NCBI GenBank assembly: GCA_016748015.1
Contig: JAAOMT010000445.1
Span: 449,302 to 513,301, forward strand
Direction: 5' to 3'
Length of the DNA stretch: 64,000 nucleotides
Origin: Geosiphon pyriformis
Lineage: Eukaryota; Glomeromycota; Glomeromycetes; Archaeosporales; Geosiphonaceae
The notes under the pieces were generated by a model. The model was not told the DNA's origin, did not search any database, and saw only the letters and a program-made list of their open reading frames with translations. A program made the position numbers and the translations under genes. Of the stretch, positions 23,080 to 35,500 are shown in pieces. Numbering within the stretch: the first letter of the stretch is position 1; each line of letters opens with the position of its first letter.

Positions 23080-26000
23080 TAATGCTTTTTTTGGTGTATT
23101 GAAAGAAATTGATATGGAGAAGTTGGCTTTAGTTGTTGATAATTTGTCAAATGACAAGGCTGCTAAATTGTTAAGAATACCTAATGAACTATAAAAACAT
23201 TGTGGTAAAGAAGTGTCAAAGTGTCTTTTGAGATTGTTAAATTTGTGTTTGACTTTGGGTGTGGTTCTAATTCCATAAAAGAGAGTATGGATTTCAATAA
23301 TCCCAAAACCTTATAAATAGAATAGAGTTTTGACAAATACTTAGTCTATTGTACTAATCAAAACAGCTCGAAAAATCTTGTCTAAAATTTTTTCTGATCA
23401 TATATTATCAGCTTGTAGCAAATTTGACATTTTTTGCAATGACAACTTTTCTGTGTTGAAGAGTACTTCAACTTAGTCTTTCATTTTTGTCATAAGATTA
23501 GTGATCAAGAATACTCTAAAAAAGAATCAAGAGTTTTAATTAGTATTACAAGATATGTACAAGGCTTATGACTCTGTAGGCTGGTATTATCTGAAAGCTA
23601 GTTTGTATTGTGTTAAAATATGCAGTCAATTTATCAAATTTTTTGGTGACATTCATGTGAATTGGGTCAACAGAGTAATGACAAATTTTGGACTTTTAAA
23701 TGATTATAGAGTACATAAAAATTTGAATTAAGATAAGATTTTCTCTTCACTTTTTTGGAGAATTTTCTATGATCCACTTTTGTGTAAGGTCAAGAAACAT
23801 AAACACTTATGTAGATACCAAGTTAATATTAGATTTGTAATGAAAACTGATAGAGTTAAACCTATTAAAGAAAAAACTTTCTTTTTTACTGCTGCTGTTT
23901 TCATTGATGACATAATTTGGATTAGAAATAATTAAGCTTCTACTTAATACATTTTGAATATTGTTAGTAAATTTTTTGATATTAATAACATTTTAATTAA
24001 TAATAATAAAACTGTGGCTATTTTTATCAATCAAAATATTAAGATTGTCTCATTGTTAATTAATGGCTTGCTGATTTCAATTGCTAAAAAAGATAAATTA
24101 CACAAATACTTGGATATTTTTTTGTCTACTAAGAGTCTCTTTAAGTTTAGCTTGGCTTAAGCTTATGTAAATGTCAGGTTTTTTTTTAATGTAATGTTAA
24201 AAAAAGCAATTATGAATAAACAGTTTTTTTATTTAGTTTTGGCTGTCTTACAGCCCATAGTTAGTTACTGAATACAGTTTAGTTTTGTTTCATTAGACAT
24301 GTATTACAAGTAGAATGTAATAATTAAAAAAATTTTAAAGTCAAGACTGGTCTACTATGTAACTTTCCCAATAAGTCTTTGCATTAACTATTTTTGTATA
24401 GTCTAAAACCTTTCAAACAAGTGCAGTTTAAAAGAAAATTGGCTTTATTGGTTTTATTTTTTAATGTTTATGGTATTTTTGGGTGGTTATTTAAACATAG
24501 ATTTTTGAATTTACAGATTTTGGAATAATTTCCTTTAAATTTTTTGCAGTTTTTTGTCAAGTTGTGTGTTAGTTTAGTGAATAATTTCTTGGCTGGGATT
24601 GTAAAAATTTTTTTAGACAATAAATTACCTTTAAAAAACAATATGTTTAGTGTTTTTTATGGTTCTGGTAGATTTTAATATTTGACATCTTAGGGCAACT
24701 TTTGTATTATAGTTTTGTTCTTTCTTTAAAGTAATTTAGTATTGTATTTGGTAACAAACTTCTGGGCAAAAAAAGAAACATAATGGACTAAAAGACATTT
24801 TGGTCATAAAAACAATTGGATCTAAAGGGTTTTATGCCTTGTAAATTTGTATTAACATCTGAGTTTTTGAGTAAAAATATTCATTTAAAGACTGAGTTTA
24901 CTGTAGTTTATAAATTGTTTATGTTAAATGTTTTGGAATTTGAGAAGTTCTTTGAGTTATGAGATAGTTTACTAGAAATTTGGTCTGATTCTATTAAAGT
25001 CTACACAAATAAGTCCTTGAAATGTGCTGGTTTTTTTAAAATATTATATAGAATAGCTGCTTACTTTTTGGCTGTAAACATAAGTATTGGAATTAAAGTA
25101 CATAAACATTTGTTTTCTATTTTGGCTGAACTGCAGGCTATTGTTTTGGCATTGGAGTGTGTTCTGTCTTTATGTGCCATTGTTTTGTATCTAAACAGCC
25201 AATTTGCAATTAATGTTTATATATCTAAAGCTTTGTTTGCTGTGCTTGATTTTTGCAATTAATGTTGGATTAAAAGAAGACATATTACCAATCTAATTAA
25301 TAATAAAAACATTTTAGTTAAATGAGTGAAAGTTAAAAGACATTCAGAGATTTTGAGCAATGTTAGAATAGATGTGATTGCTGATAAAGCCACTTTCTCT
25401 TTTTTTTTCTTGCCAATTGGAATTTAGAAGCAGTTTTTGGTGGTTAAAGATATGACTGTATTTGATAATACTTATTATTTTATTTGTAATCTGTACCAGT
25501 CAATTTGTCATGTTTGTTGGAAGACTGGTCTTAATTACAATATAATTTTGAGTACTATGATTAAGAAGATAAATTGGGCTGCCACCTTAAAAGTTTGATG
25601 TTTTAATTTGTATATGCTGTTTGAATTTGTACACATACTTAATAAAATTAGTGCATAAACAGCTGCCAGTAGCAGTTAAGAAAAGATTATATAACAAAGA
25701 CTATTCTGGTGTACTATGTTTGCTGTATAGTAAAGTAGAGTTGTCTAATAATATTTTTACTTGTGCTAATGATATTGGTATCTGCAAAGACATTTTGGTT
25801 AAAGTTTCTGATAAATAAGTGTTATTGGTAGACATTTTTTGCTTACTTTTTTTTGCTGTTTTGCAGTCACTTTTTCTGTATTCTTTAGATGTAAATCTGT
25901 ATACTACAATTTGCAAGAGCTTTGTGCTAAAAAACTGGTATACTGAGACTGTTTTGGTTTTTAATGGAAAAAAAAAGTTGCTTTAATTCTTATTAAATAT

Positions 26001-26280
26001 GTGATGTTTCTAATAGAATTGCATCACACTAAGATGTGATATGTTAAGTTCAAGCACAGAATAGATATAGAGAAAGCTGAATTGGTCAAAAATGATGGTT
26101 TGGTTTCAGGTTTGTTATGTAGTATAGTGTTTATATTATTAAATGAAATGGTTTATATGCTTGATGTTGTAAAATCTTTTGCTGTTAGTTTTGGTAGGCA
26201 CAAAATGTGTTATTTTTTTTGGTTTAAATAGAAATACTTATAATTATATAAATATGTAATGTTGTTTTGTCTGACCTAAG
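23080..26280 (+). mobile_element. Decayed LINE (non-LTR retrotransposon) with RT and RNase H
   Basis: Read through its stops, the plus strand encodes a LINE-type pol. First comes a pre-palm region (DKAAKLL, then IIPKPYK). RT motif A is QDMYKAYDSV at about 23548-23580. FYDPLL is near 23770, and the catalytic FIDD box (usual F-x-D-D) is at about 23899-23915. An RNase H domain has VYTNKSLKCAGF (first Asp now Asn) at about 24990-25030, AELQAI near 25120 and HSE...VIADKA near 25340. A downstream cysteine-containing segment (YSGVLCLLYSK...FTCAND) is at about 25700-25775. Many stops are TAA/TAG/TGA where Gln, Arg or Trp is expected. The 5' end, target duplication and poly(A) tail were not found. The right end abuts the 3' LTR of element 1, which may have inserted into it. 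Not functional. Confidence 0.8.
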
Positions 26281-26287
26281 TGACTGG

Positions 26288-27245
26288 TATTGCTAAAAAA
26301 TTTTGGTCTCTTTTTTTAAATATTGTTAATGCTTAATTGTTGTAAATTCATGTTTTCTGGAAGTAGTTGAATCTCTAATACTAAATTTATTTTCAAATTA
26401 TTTTTTATAATTTGAACTATATGACTTATAAGTAGAATAACCAATTCTATGCCAGTTATTTTATATAGTTATATTGTAATAAACATCAACTTTTTCTTAG
26501 GAATTACTCATCTGAAAGTTCACTAAAATGTGTAGTTATTTTGTAATAAAAGTTAACTTTTCTACAAGAATTTCATTTGTAGGCTACCCTAATGGTTATT
26601 ATAAAAATAAAAAAAAAATAAAAAAAATAGAATTTTATTAAAAAAATCGTTTTTTATTCAAACTTGAAGTTATTAATAGTTTTACTGAAATTGGTAGCTA
26701 ATCAATTTCAAAATATTAGTTGGGTCTTAAAAAATTTCAAGTGTAATTAATTCGAAAATTTAAGTTTTTAAATTATTTGATATTTATTATTTTTTTTTAA
26801 AGAAGATTAATATATTTTTAAGATAAGATTGATTTTAAAGAAGATAATTCCTAGTTAAATATATTTTCTTAAAGAGAGAAATTTTTTTTTTATACAACTT
26901 GTTATATTATTAGTCTATAAATTTGAATTTTTCTCTTTGCTATAATTTTAATAAATTAACAATACATTTTGGCAAACTACAAGTTATTTCAGTAAATTAT
27001 TCATAATTTCGGTGAATTTCTACAAAATTTGACGAATTTTTGAATGTTACATAGTTCAAAATATTGTGTAATTTAATCATTCTAATTTTTATTATACAAA
27101 TTGGGTTATTAATTAAATAGTAATATTTAATAATTTGATTAAATGATAAGTAATAATTTAAAATAATATTAATATATGCTAATTAATGATAAAAATTATA
27201 AAAGTAATTTTATGTTAATTACTGATTAAAATTCTATTGGTAAAA
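26288..27245 (-). repeat. Element 1, 3' LTR
   Basis: A 958-nt LTR, the reverse complement of the LTRs at 31562-32485, 40305-41279 and 51791-52753. Its termini are decayed forms of TGTTACCAG...CTGGTAACA. The internal flank at 27246-27275 is a decayed polypurine tract, the same relative sequence as GAGGAGGAGG before the element 3 LTR. The 4 bp outside (26284-26287) are CTGG. The partner duplication is not in the window. Confidence 0.85.
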
Positions 27246-30200
27246 TAATTTTTTCTTTAAGACTGAGCTTTATTCAAGTTCAAGTATTATCTGTAATTTC
27301 AAGATAGTAATCCAAAATTATTGAAGTAATTTGGTTTGAAACTTGTTAAAATTTCAGTTTTGTGAGTTTGCCAATATATTGAATCTTTATTGGTTAGAGT
27401 ATTGGATTTTATAGAACATTTTTACAAGTATAAAATAAGTTATAAAGTCTATAGACAGCTTTAAGTTTGTAATAAGTGTTTGTTAATTCAACTGCTGTTT
27501 TGAATTCATTGTAAATTTGTTTTTGTATAGCTATTAAAATAAGATTTGTTGTTTCAAGTTTCAGTTTTTATTCATAAAGTGTTCTTTTAATATAAAAATA
27601 TATATATAGTTTTGTTTATTAAAAAATAGTTGAAGCTTTTATTAAATTGTAATATTTGGTAAAATATCAATAGAAGCAAATAAAATATTTTCTTTTAAAG
27701 CTTGCTTTAAGAGTTTTGGTAATTGAATTTCAAAAGAACTTCTTATGTTTTTTCTATAAGAATAATATTTCTAAGAATTATTTATTACTGAAGCTGTTGA
27801 TTTTTTTTGAATGTAATTAATTTGACTTCCATTAATTATTATGAATAAGTTAGAGAGTGTTTTTAAAGCTAATATTAATTTTTGAAATATTTGTTAAATG
27901 TTTTGGAAAATAAACATTATAATGTTAAATGAAAATAAAAATTAAAAGAATAAAAAGAAATTATTTTGGTATAGAAATTTTATATGTTTTTTTTTTTTTT
28001 GGTTTGGATATTTTCTGGTAATTATTTTACTATTTTTGTTTTAATGTTTCTGTATTTTTAAAAAAAATAACTAATAAAATTAAATGTTTAGGTTTGTTGT
28101 TGTTCTATTATAATTATTGGTTCTAAATTTTGAGAAATATTTTCAGAGTTAATTAAAAAAGAATGTATAGCAATTTGTGAAATTAATAGTTCAAGATTGT
28201 TTTTAGAATAATAGTGTTTTAGTCAATCTTTATGTGCAACTTTGGCTAAAATTTTGTCTTCAAGTTTTAACTTGTATGATTTATTGTCTAATATTTTGTG
28301 AATATAAAATAGTCTGTTCTATTTATGTTCAAATTTGTTACTTTATTGTTTTTTAGCCTTAGTTCTGTATAAGAAAACTTTGTTTTCAACTTTAAATTTG
28401 TTGATGACTGGTGGCAATTTGTTATTATGCTATTTTTTTTGTTGTATTGAATATGTTTTTATTGTGAAATTAATTGGTAGTATTGCTGTTTTCTTATAAG
28501 TAAAATTAAATGATATATGTTTTGTAATATCTTGTTTTAATGTTCTATAAACTAATAACATTAATAGAATAAAAATATCTTATTTCTGCTCAAAATCAGT
28601 TGAGATTTTGGCTAGTAATTTACACAGTATCTGGTTAAAATGTTTTATAAGTCTATTTGTTTGGAGATAATAAAATAATAATAAAAGTTTTTGACATTAA
28701 ATCATTCACAAATTTTTTGTATCAAGTTGTTTACAAAGTGTGTTCCTTGGTTAGATAAGAGTTTAATTGGATATTTATGTTTACAAATGATGTCTTTATA
28801 AATGAAATTTGCTATTGTCTTTGCATCTGCTTTTTAGATGGCTCTGGCTTTAGGACATTTAATAAAATAATCTACTATAACTGTTATATATCAGTTTTTT
28901 GAGTGGTGATAAGTAGTGATCCGACTAAATTAATTCCAATTTTGTCAAAAAATTGTTTAATTTTGATTGAATTTAATAGTTCAGTAGAGCAAATTTTTTC
29001 TCTTTTTTGACAACTATTACAAGATTCTACATATTGTCAAATATTTTTTTGTATATGGAACCAAAAGTAATGTTCAAGTATTTTCTAAATAGTGCTATTT
29101 TTTTCTAAGTATGCTGCTAAAGAGTTTGTGTGCATGTTGTATAAAATTGTCTTTTTTTTATTTTTTTGTACTAATTGGAGTAAGATGGTTGAATTTTGTT
29201 AATTTCAATAATAAATTTTGTTATAATAGATAAAATATTGTTTTGATTGTTGTTGTAATTGGTGTTTTTTATTTAAAAACAAGTTTTTAGGCATGATAAG
29301 TGTCTCTAAATAGTTTTTAATGTTGGTGTAATTTTTTGGATCCATTGTTTGTTGATTTGTTGATTGTTGTTAAGCTGATAAGTTGTAGTGAATTGTTTAT
29401 TAGTGTTAATCTTACCTTATTTTTAAGAAACTATTAATATTTGTGTGTAATTTTTTTGGTTTGTGGTGTACAATAAATTTGTAATCAGCAAAAAAGTCAA
29501 TCCATCTAATTTGTTTGGCACTAAGTTCAGATCTTTTTTTGTTAAGCCATTTAAGGTCAATATTATCTGTAATAATATTAAATTTTTTGCCATTTCAAAA
29601 ATATTGTTAAAAATATTTAAAAGCCTATATAATAGCTGTTGTTTCTAATTCAGTTGATCCATATTTTGTTTCTGGGGGTTTTAGTGTTCTGCTAACATAA
29701 GCAATAACTTGTTTATTGTTATTGTTATCTAATTATAATAAAATAGTACCAAATGCTGTATATAAAGCATTAATAATTAATTTGAACTATTTGTTAAAGT
29801 TTGAATAAACAAAAACTGTTGTTGTTATTAATTTTCTTTTAAGAGTTTTAAAAACTTTTTGCTGTTCATTAGTTCATTAATATGGGGTGTTTTTGTTAAT
29901 AAAATAATTGAGTAATTTTGCAATTTCAGAAAATTTTTTGATAAATTTTTAATAATAAGAGACTAATCTAATAAATTTTTTTTAGTTTTATAGTGTTTTA
30001 GGAAATTTTGAAGTTTTTAGCAGTGCTAATTATTTTTGAATTGGGTTGAACTCTATCTTTGCTAACAATGTGTTCAAAAAAAATTAAGCTTGTTTTTCTA
30101 AAGTAATATTTTTCAATATTTAACTTTAATCTTGCTTTTTGTAATTATTAAAATACTTTTTACAAGTAGATTAAATAAGCTTTAAATATTGAAAAGTATA

Positions 30201-31561
30201 TATTAATATTATCAAGATAGACAATTACTAATTGTCATAAGAATTCTTTATATACAATATCTATAAGTTGCTAGAATGTTGCCTGTATATTGCAAAGTCT
30301 AAATAGTATTACATTAAATTTGTAATTTTTTTCTTGGATGGTAAATGCTGTTTTGGGTTGGTCTTTGAGATCTATTTCAACTTGCCAATATCTGCTTTCC
30401 AAGTTTAAAGTTAAAAAAAACTTGGTTTTTTCAAGAGCATTTAGCATGTTGTTAATTCTTAAAAGAAGGTAGATATCTTCAATCATCACACTATTGAATT
30501 GACAATAGTCTACACAAAATTTGATTTTCTTATTTTTTTTTTACCAAAAACTACTGGTAAAATTCAAAGACTTTTTGATAGTTAAATAAGACTATTGTTA
30601 AGCATTCTTTGTATTTTTTTTAATGAATTGATGGCTGGTAAGTAAAACTTAATAGACTTGTTGGTATTTTAGTGGAGCATTTTTTGTATGGATTTGGTGT
30701 TAAACAAGATTGGTTTTTTCTAAATTATTGTTGTTTTTTGCAAAAATATTAGCATATTCTATAATAAACTGTTTCTATTATTTTTGTTGTTGGAGTTCTA
30801 AGGACTCTATGTTGATTCAAGAAAGTTTTTCTTTAATAAGATAATAGTTTTCAATAGTAGACAAAATATTTGGGTTTGTAAAAAGGGTGTATCTCATAAT
30901 TTCAATGAAATTAAAAACCATTTAAGAAATTTTATCTTAGAAGATATTGCTATGTATTATTTTAATTTTTAATCTATTTAATAAAACAATAGAGTAGTTG
31001 TTGAGATTATAAAATATAACTTGGAATTTTTTTATTTTTTTTGGAATATAGACATTTGAAATTAGAATTTCATGTTTTAAATAGATTTGTTGGGTGGTGG
31101 TTTTGAGCAAATGTAAATTTTGTGATATTCTCCAAAGAATAATATATTAATTGGTTATAGAAGTCGAAAAATTTGGTAAAATTTATTTTGTGTATTAAGA
31201 GCTATATTTACTGGCATCATAAAATGTCCAGTTAGACCAAAAACTTAGGTTTCTCTATTACTTTTGCCTAATTGTTCTTAATTATTAACTAATTATAAAC
31301 TCGAAATGTTAATTAAGAGTAAATAAATTACTTGAACAATTTTTTCAGCATGCTCAATTTTGAATGGTTTATCAGTTTTGTTTTGTAGCATGATAATAAT
31401 GTCTTTTGTATATTCTGTGTTTATAATTTTTCCTCTAATATTAATTTTTTTGCTTGCAAATAATGATTGGAAAGCAATTTAAACTATTGCTTCTGGTGGA
31501 ATTTCAAAAGCAATTCTGAAATTGATTTTTGTTAGGAATTTGGGTTAAAAAATTAAGGTGT
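27246..31561 (-). pseudogene. Element 1 dUTPase (C-terminal part), RT, RNase H, integrase and 3' ORF relic
   Basis: On the minus strand the order from high to low coordinate is as follows. The dUTPase core is at about 31560-31100. RT is at about 30560-29900 and includes an open stretch with SRYWQVEID and KTAFTIQEKNYKFNV at 30489-30271. RNase H is next, then integrase, with its C-terminal KVENKVFL and GPY/F-like blocks near 28400-28250. The extra ORF has LPKLLKQALKEN near 27760. Frequent stops sit at Gln, Arg and Trp positions. Non-functional. The N-terminal half of the same polyprotein is at 41284-44650. Confidence 0.8.
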
Positions 31562-32485
31562 TGTTACCAATAGAATTTTAGCTATTAATTAGCATGAAAT
31601 CATCCTCATAATTCCTACTATTAATTAGCATATACTATTATTATTTCGATTATTACTTATTATTTGATCAAATTATCAAATATCATTACTCAATTAATAA
31701 CCTAATTTGTACTATAGAAATTAAGATGATCAAATTACACAATACCTTAAACCATTTAATATAGTCAAAAATTCGCCGAAATTGATGAAAAATTGGCCGA
31801 AATAATCAATAGTTTGTAGAAATAACTTGGAGTTTACCAAAATGTATCTTTAGTTTATTGAAATTGGAGCAAAAAAAAAAGTACAAGTTCAAAGACTAGT
31901 ACTACAACAAGTTGTATAAAAAAAAAGCTTTTCTCTTCAAAAATATGTATCTTCTTATAGTATCTTACCATAATATATTACTTTAGATATCTTAATTATA
32001 ACAAATTATCTTTTATAAAATCAAATAAAAATTAAATATTCAAAAATCAAATTCTTAAATTAATATACTTGAAATTCTCTCAACACAACTAACGTTTTGA
32101 AAACGTTTTCCTTGTTAGAATTCTATTTTTTTTACATTTTTTTTATTTTTTTCTTTTCTTTTCTTATTATAATCATTAGGGTAGCCTACAAACAAAATTT
32201 CTGTAAAAGAGTTGACTTTCATAGCAAAGTAACTATACATTTTTTAGTGAGCTTCCAGACAAGCAATTCTTGGGAAAAAGTTGACATTTACTACAATATA
32301 ACTATACAAAACAACTGGTATGGAATTGGCTATTCTATTTATAAGCCCAGCAGTTCAAATTATATGAGATAATTTGAAAATAAATTCAGTTATTGGAGGT
32401 TCAACTGCTTTCAGAAAATGTGAAATTAACAACAGACAGACATTAACAACATTCAAGAAAAAAGACTAAAAAACTTCTAATAACA
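31562..32485 (+). repeat. Element 2, 5' LTR
   Basis: A 924-nt LTR from TGTTACCAA to TAATAACA. It lacks about 50 bp present in its partner (40305-41279). The gap falls near 32098, between CTAACGTTTTGAAA and ACGTTTTCC. A TATA box (TATAAAAA) is at about 31914. Upstream are five degenerate 20-21-bp repeats (31771-31865). Confidence 0.88.
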
Positions 32486-32530
32486 TTTGGTGCTCTTTTA
32501 TAGAAATAATACAGCAATAACAACTTCAAA

Positions 32531-35500
32531 GTGGCGACCACACCAGACACAAAAACTCTAGAGTATTACCAGTCAATTTACATTCACTACAAGCAAAGAT
32601 TCAACATCCAAGACGAAATTAAAATTTTCAAGAAATCATTATACCAATATATTGAAAATCACAACATTTCAGAAGTTAGAAACAATCTCTACAATAATTT
32701 AATACACTACTCACAATTGGAAACTGAAGACCTTAACAGTAAAACACTTGCCACTTACTTTCAAAAACTTAATTTTAACATTATTTAGTATTGTAAAAAA
32801 AAATACCCAGTACAGTCTAAATACTCTCTTAACTTTAAATCAGAACCAAAAAACAGCAACAACAGAAAACAGAAAAAGAAAATTCGAGTTAGCCATACAA
32901 CTTACATACCAAAAACAACTGCCAAATACTTATAAACACCTGAACAAAGAACCAATATCAAATTACCACTTTCTATTACATCATTTCTAATTTTACTTGC
33001 TTAACTACAAATACCAAATTCACTACTTATTTATTTCTTAAGACTAGAAGATTTTCAGTCACCTAAAAGTCCTACTTAATAACAGAAACTTATATCAACT
33101 AGCACCAATATTATTAATTACTTACAAGAAAACAAAAGTAATTATTTAGAAAACTTAGAAAGTAAAAAAACTGAATTAGAACAAAAAGATACCCCAAAAA
33201 ATAAAGAAAAAATGACAACTGCTTACCTTACAAAAATTTCAGAATTTACTAGTAAAGATAATGATACCAGTCCATAAGAATGACTTGACAAAGTCCAGAA
33301 AACAGAAGATGTAAATAAATAGAATACAGCAAGAATGCTCAAAGCGATCCCATATTTTCTCTAAGGAACAGCAGAAGAATGGTTTAAAAACTTAGATGCA
33401 TCTTTTGAAACTGGCAAGCATTTAAAAATGCTTTTTTACAATAATTTAATAATAACAATACTTCTATTATTCTTTGAAATTGGTTTCGAAATATTAAACA
33501 AGAACCAAGTGAATTAATTATAACTTATCTAAGAAAATTCAACAAATTTTTCAGAAGAATTTGCCAGTTAAAAACAAATGAATACTATTCTAATGCCCAA
33601 ATTTTGGATTAATTTATTGCTAGATTAAAAAATAAACTTATAAAAAAAGTGCATCTATATTCACTTGAAAATTTGGTTACTGCTATCCAACATACAAAGA
33701 ATTATGAAAATTGGTTAACTTACAAAGAAAGTTGAAAATTATTTTACCAACCAACAAAGGCAACAAAAAACACAAAAATATTAGCCACTACAATGATAAA
33801 ACCAAAACAACTACTTATTATTATCAAACAGTAAAACCAAAATTGTCACTATTGTGGGATTCTAGAACATTGGAAATAAGACTGCAGAAAGTTACAAAAA
33901 GACCAACAAAACAGAAGTAATTAACATTATTTTTCAACACAACAATCTCATTATTAGCCTTTACCATCAGCCTATTATTCTTCAAGATCTCAACAATAAA
34001 ACAATTACTATTAGCCTGCCCTACAGCAGTAATATTTACAATCTATACCAATCTAACAGTATCAACAACTATTTATACAACAATATCAAGTACCAACCTA
34101 AAAATTGGTCCAGCAAAACCAGTTCATATTTCAAAATCAATTTCAGAATAATAACAACAGAATCAACCCAAACAACTAATTAGTTCCCCAAAATTCTGGT
34201 CAGCAAAGATCCAATCATTACCATACTCAATTCAGTTATCTTACAATGCCAGAAAAATTGGATTTTCAACAAACTGCACTTTTTGAAGATAAAGCTACAG
34301 CACCAAAATTAAACCTTTCAAACAATACTATTTGACCAGCTCAAATTGCTCAATATGCCAACCTCTTAGATATTTTTCCATTTGAATTTAAAGCAAATGA
34401 ATTATCATTCTTGCTTAGCAATACAACAGTCAATAAACAAAAAACAATTACAGCAATATATACAGAAGCTAAAGTTAAAGGCAAACCTATTTGGTTAATT
34501 CTAAATAGTGGATTAGTTAAAAGTATCATTACCTACTAATTAATGCAACAACTTTAACAAACTGTTAACAAATCTGTTCAGACAGTCATTGTTATAGCAG
34601 ATAAGATAAAAAAGACATCAGTAGGAAAAATTAATAATTTTCCATTTACTATTGATAGAATCATCATTCCAGTTAAAGTTTTAGTCATAGATGCACCTTA
34701 ATATCAAATTCTGGTCGGAAATGATTGGCTTTTCAAGGCCAATACAAGTTTAGATTGAGAAATCCAAGAATTGAAGATTTTATACCAAAAACAATACACC
34801 AGAGTACCTGCTATCTGTAATACTTTTAATAAAAGATCTGAAAAAGCCCTAGTATTTGAATTTGAAGAGAAGAAAGAATTACCAATTACTGAAATCTTTA
34901 TGGCTCTTGGATCACCATCCAATTGGACTGAGAAAACAGAACAAGAATTCTTTGAGGAGACTAAAGAATAAAATGTAGTTAAATATTCTATACCAAAACC
35001 ACGGAAACAACCTTCTTATATTTTACTTAAATGCAAAAATTACAACAAAAAACTTTCATCAATGAAAGCATGTATTTTTCCAGAAGAGGAATATGAAACT
35101 TACACCTGCTATTTTTGCAAAACATGTCATAAAAAACGATTTGAATACTCTAAATGAAATGAAAAATGGAACAACACTTCTTGTCTCACATGTGAAGATA
35201 TGCTACCAGAAGAATACAACTGGATTAATGTTATAATAAGAGGAGAAGTATGTAATCAAATCTGCCAATATGCCCTATCAATCTCAAAAAAATCAAAAGA
35301 GAAACATCCTTTAATATAGCTTATAATAGTGCTTTCAACAAACTCTACCACTATCCTCATGATGCTGAAATGATTTTTGACTTAACAATAGCTTTAATCA
35401 ATAGAGCCATACAAGAAAATGTTCACCAAATAAAAGAAATTGAATACATTAAATACACAATAGAATTGGCTAAATTCAATTATGGAAATAAAGTAGAAAC

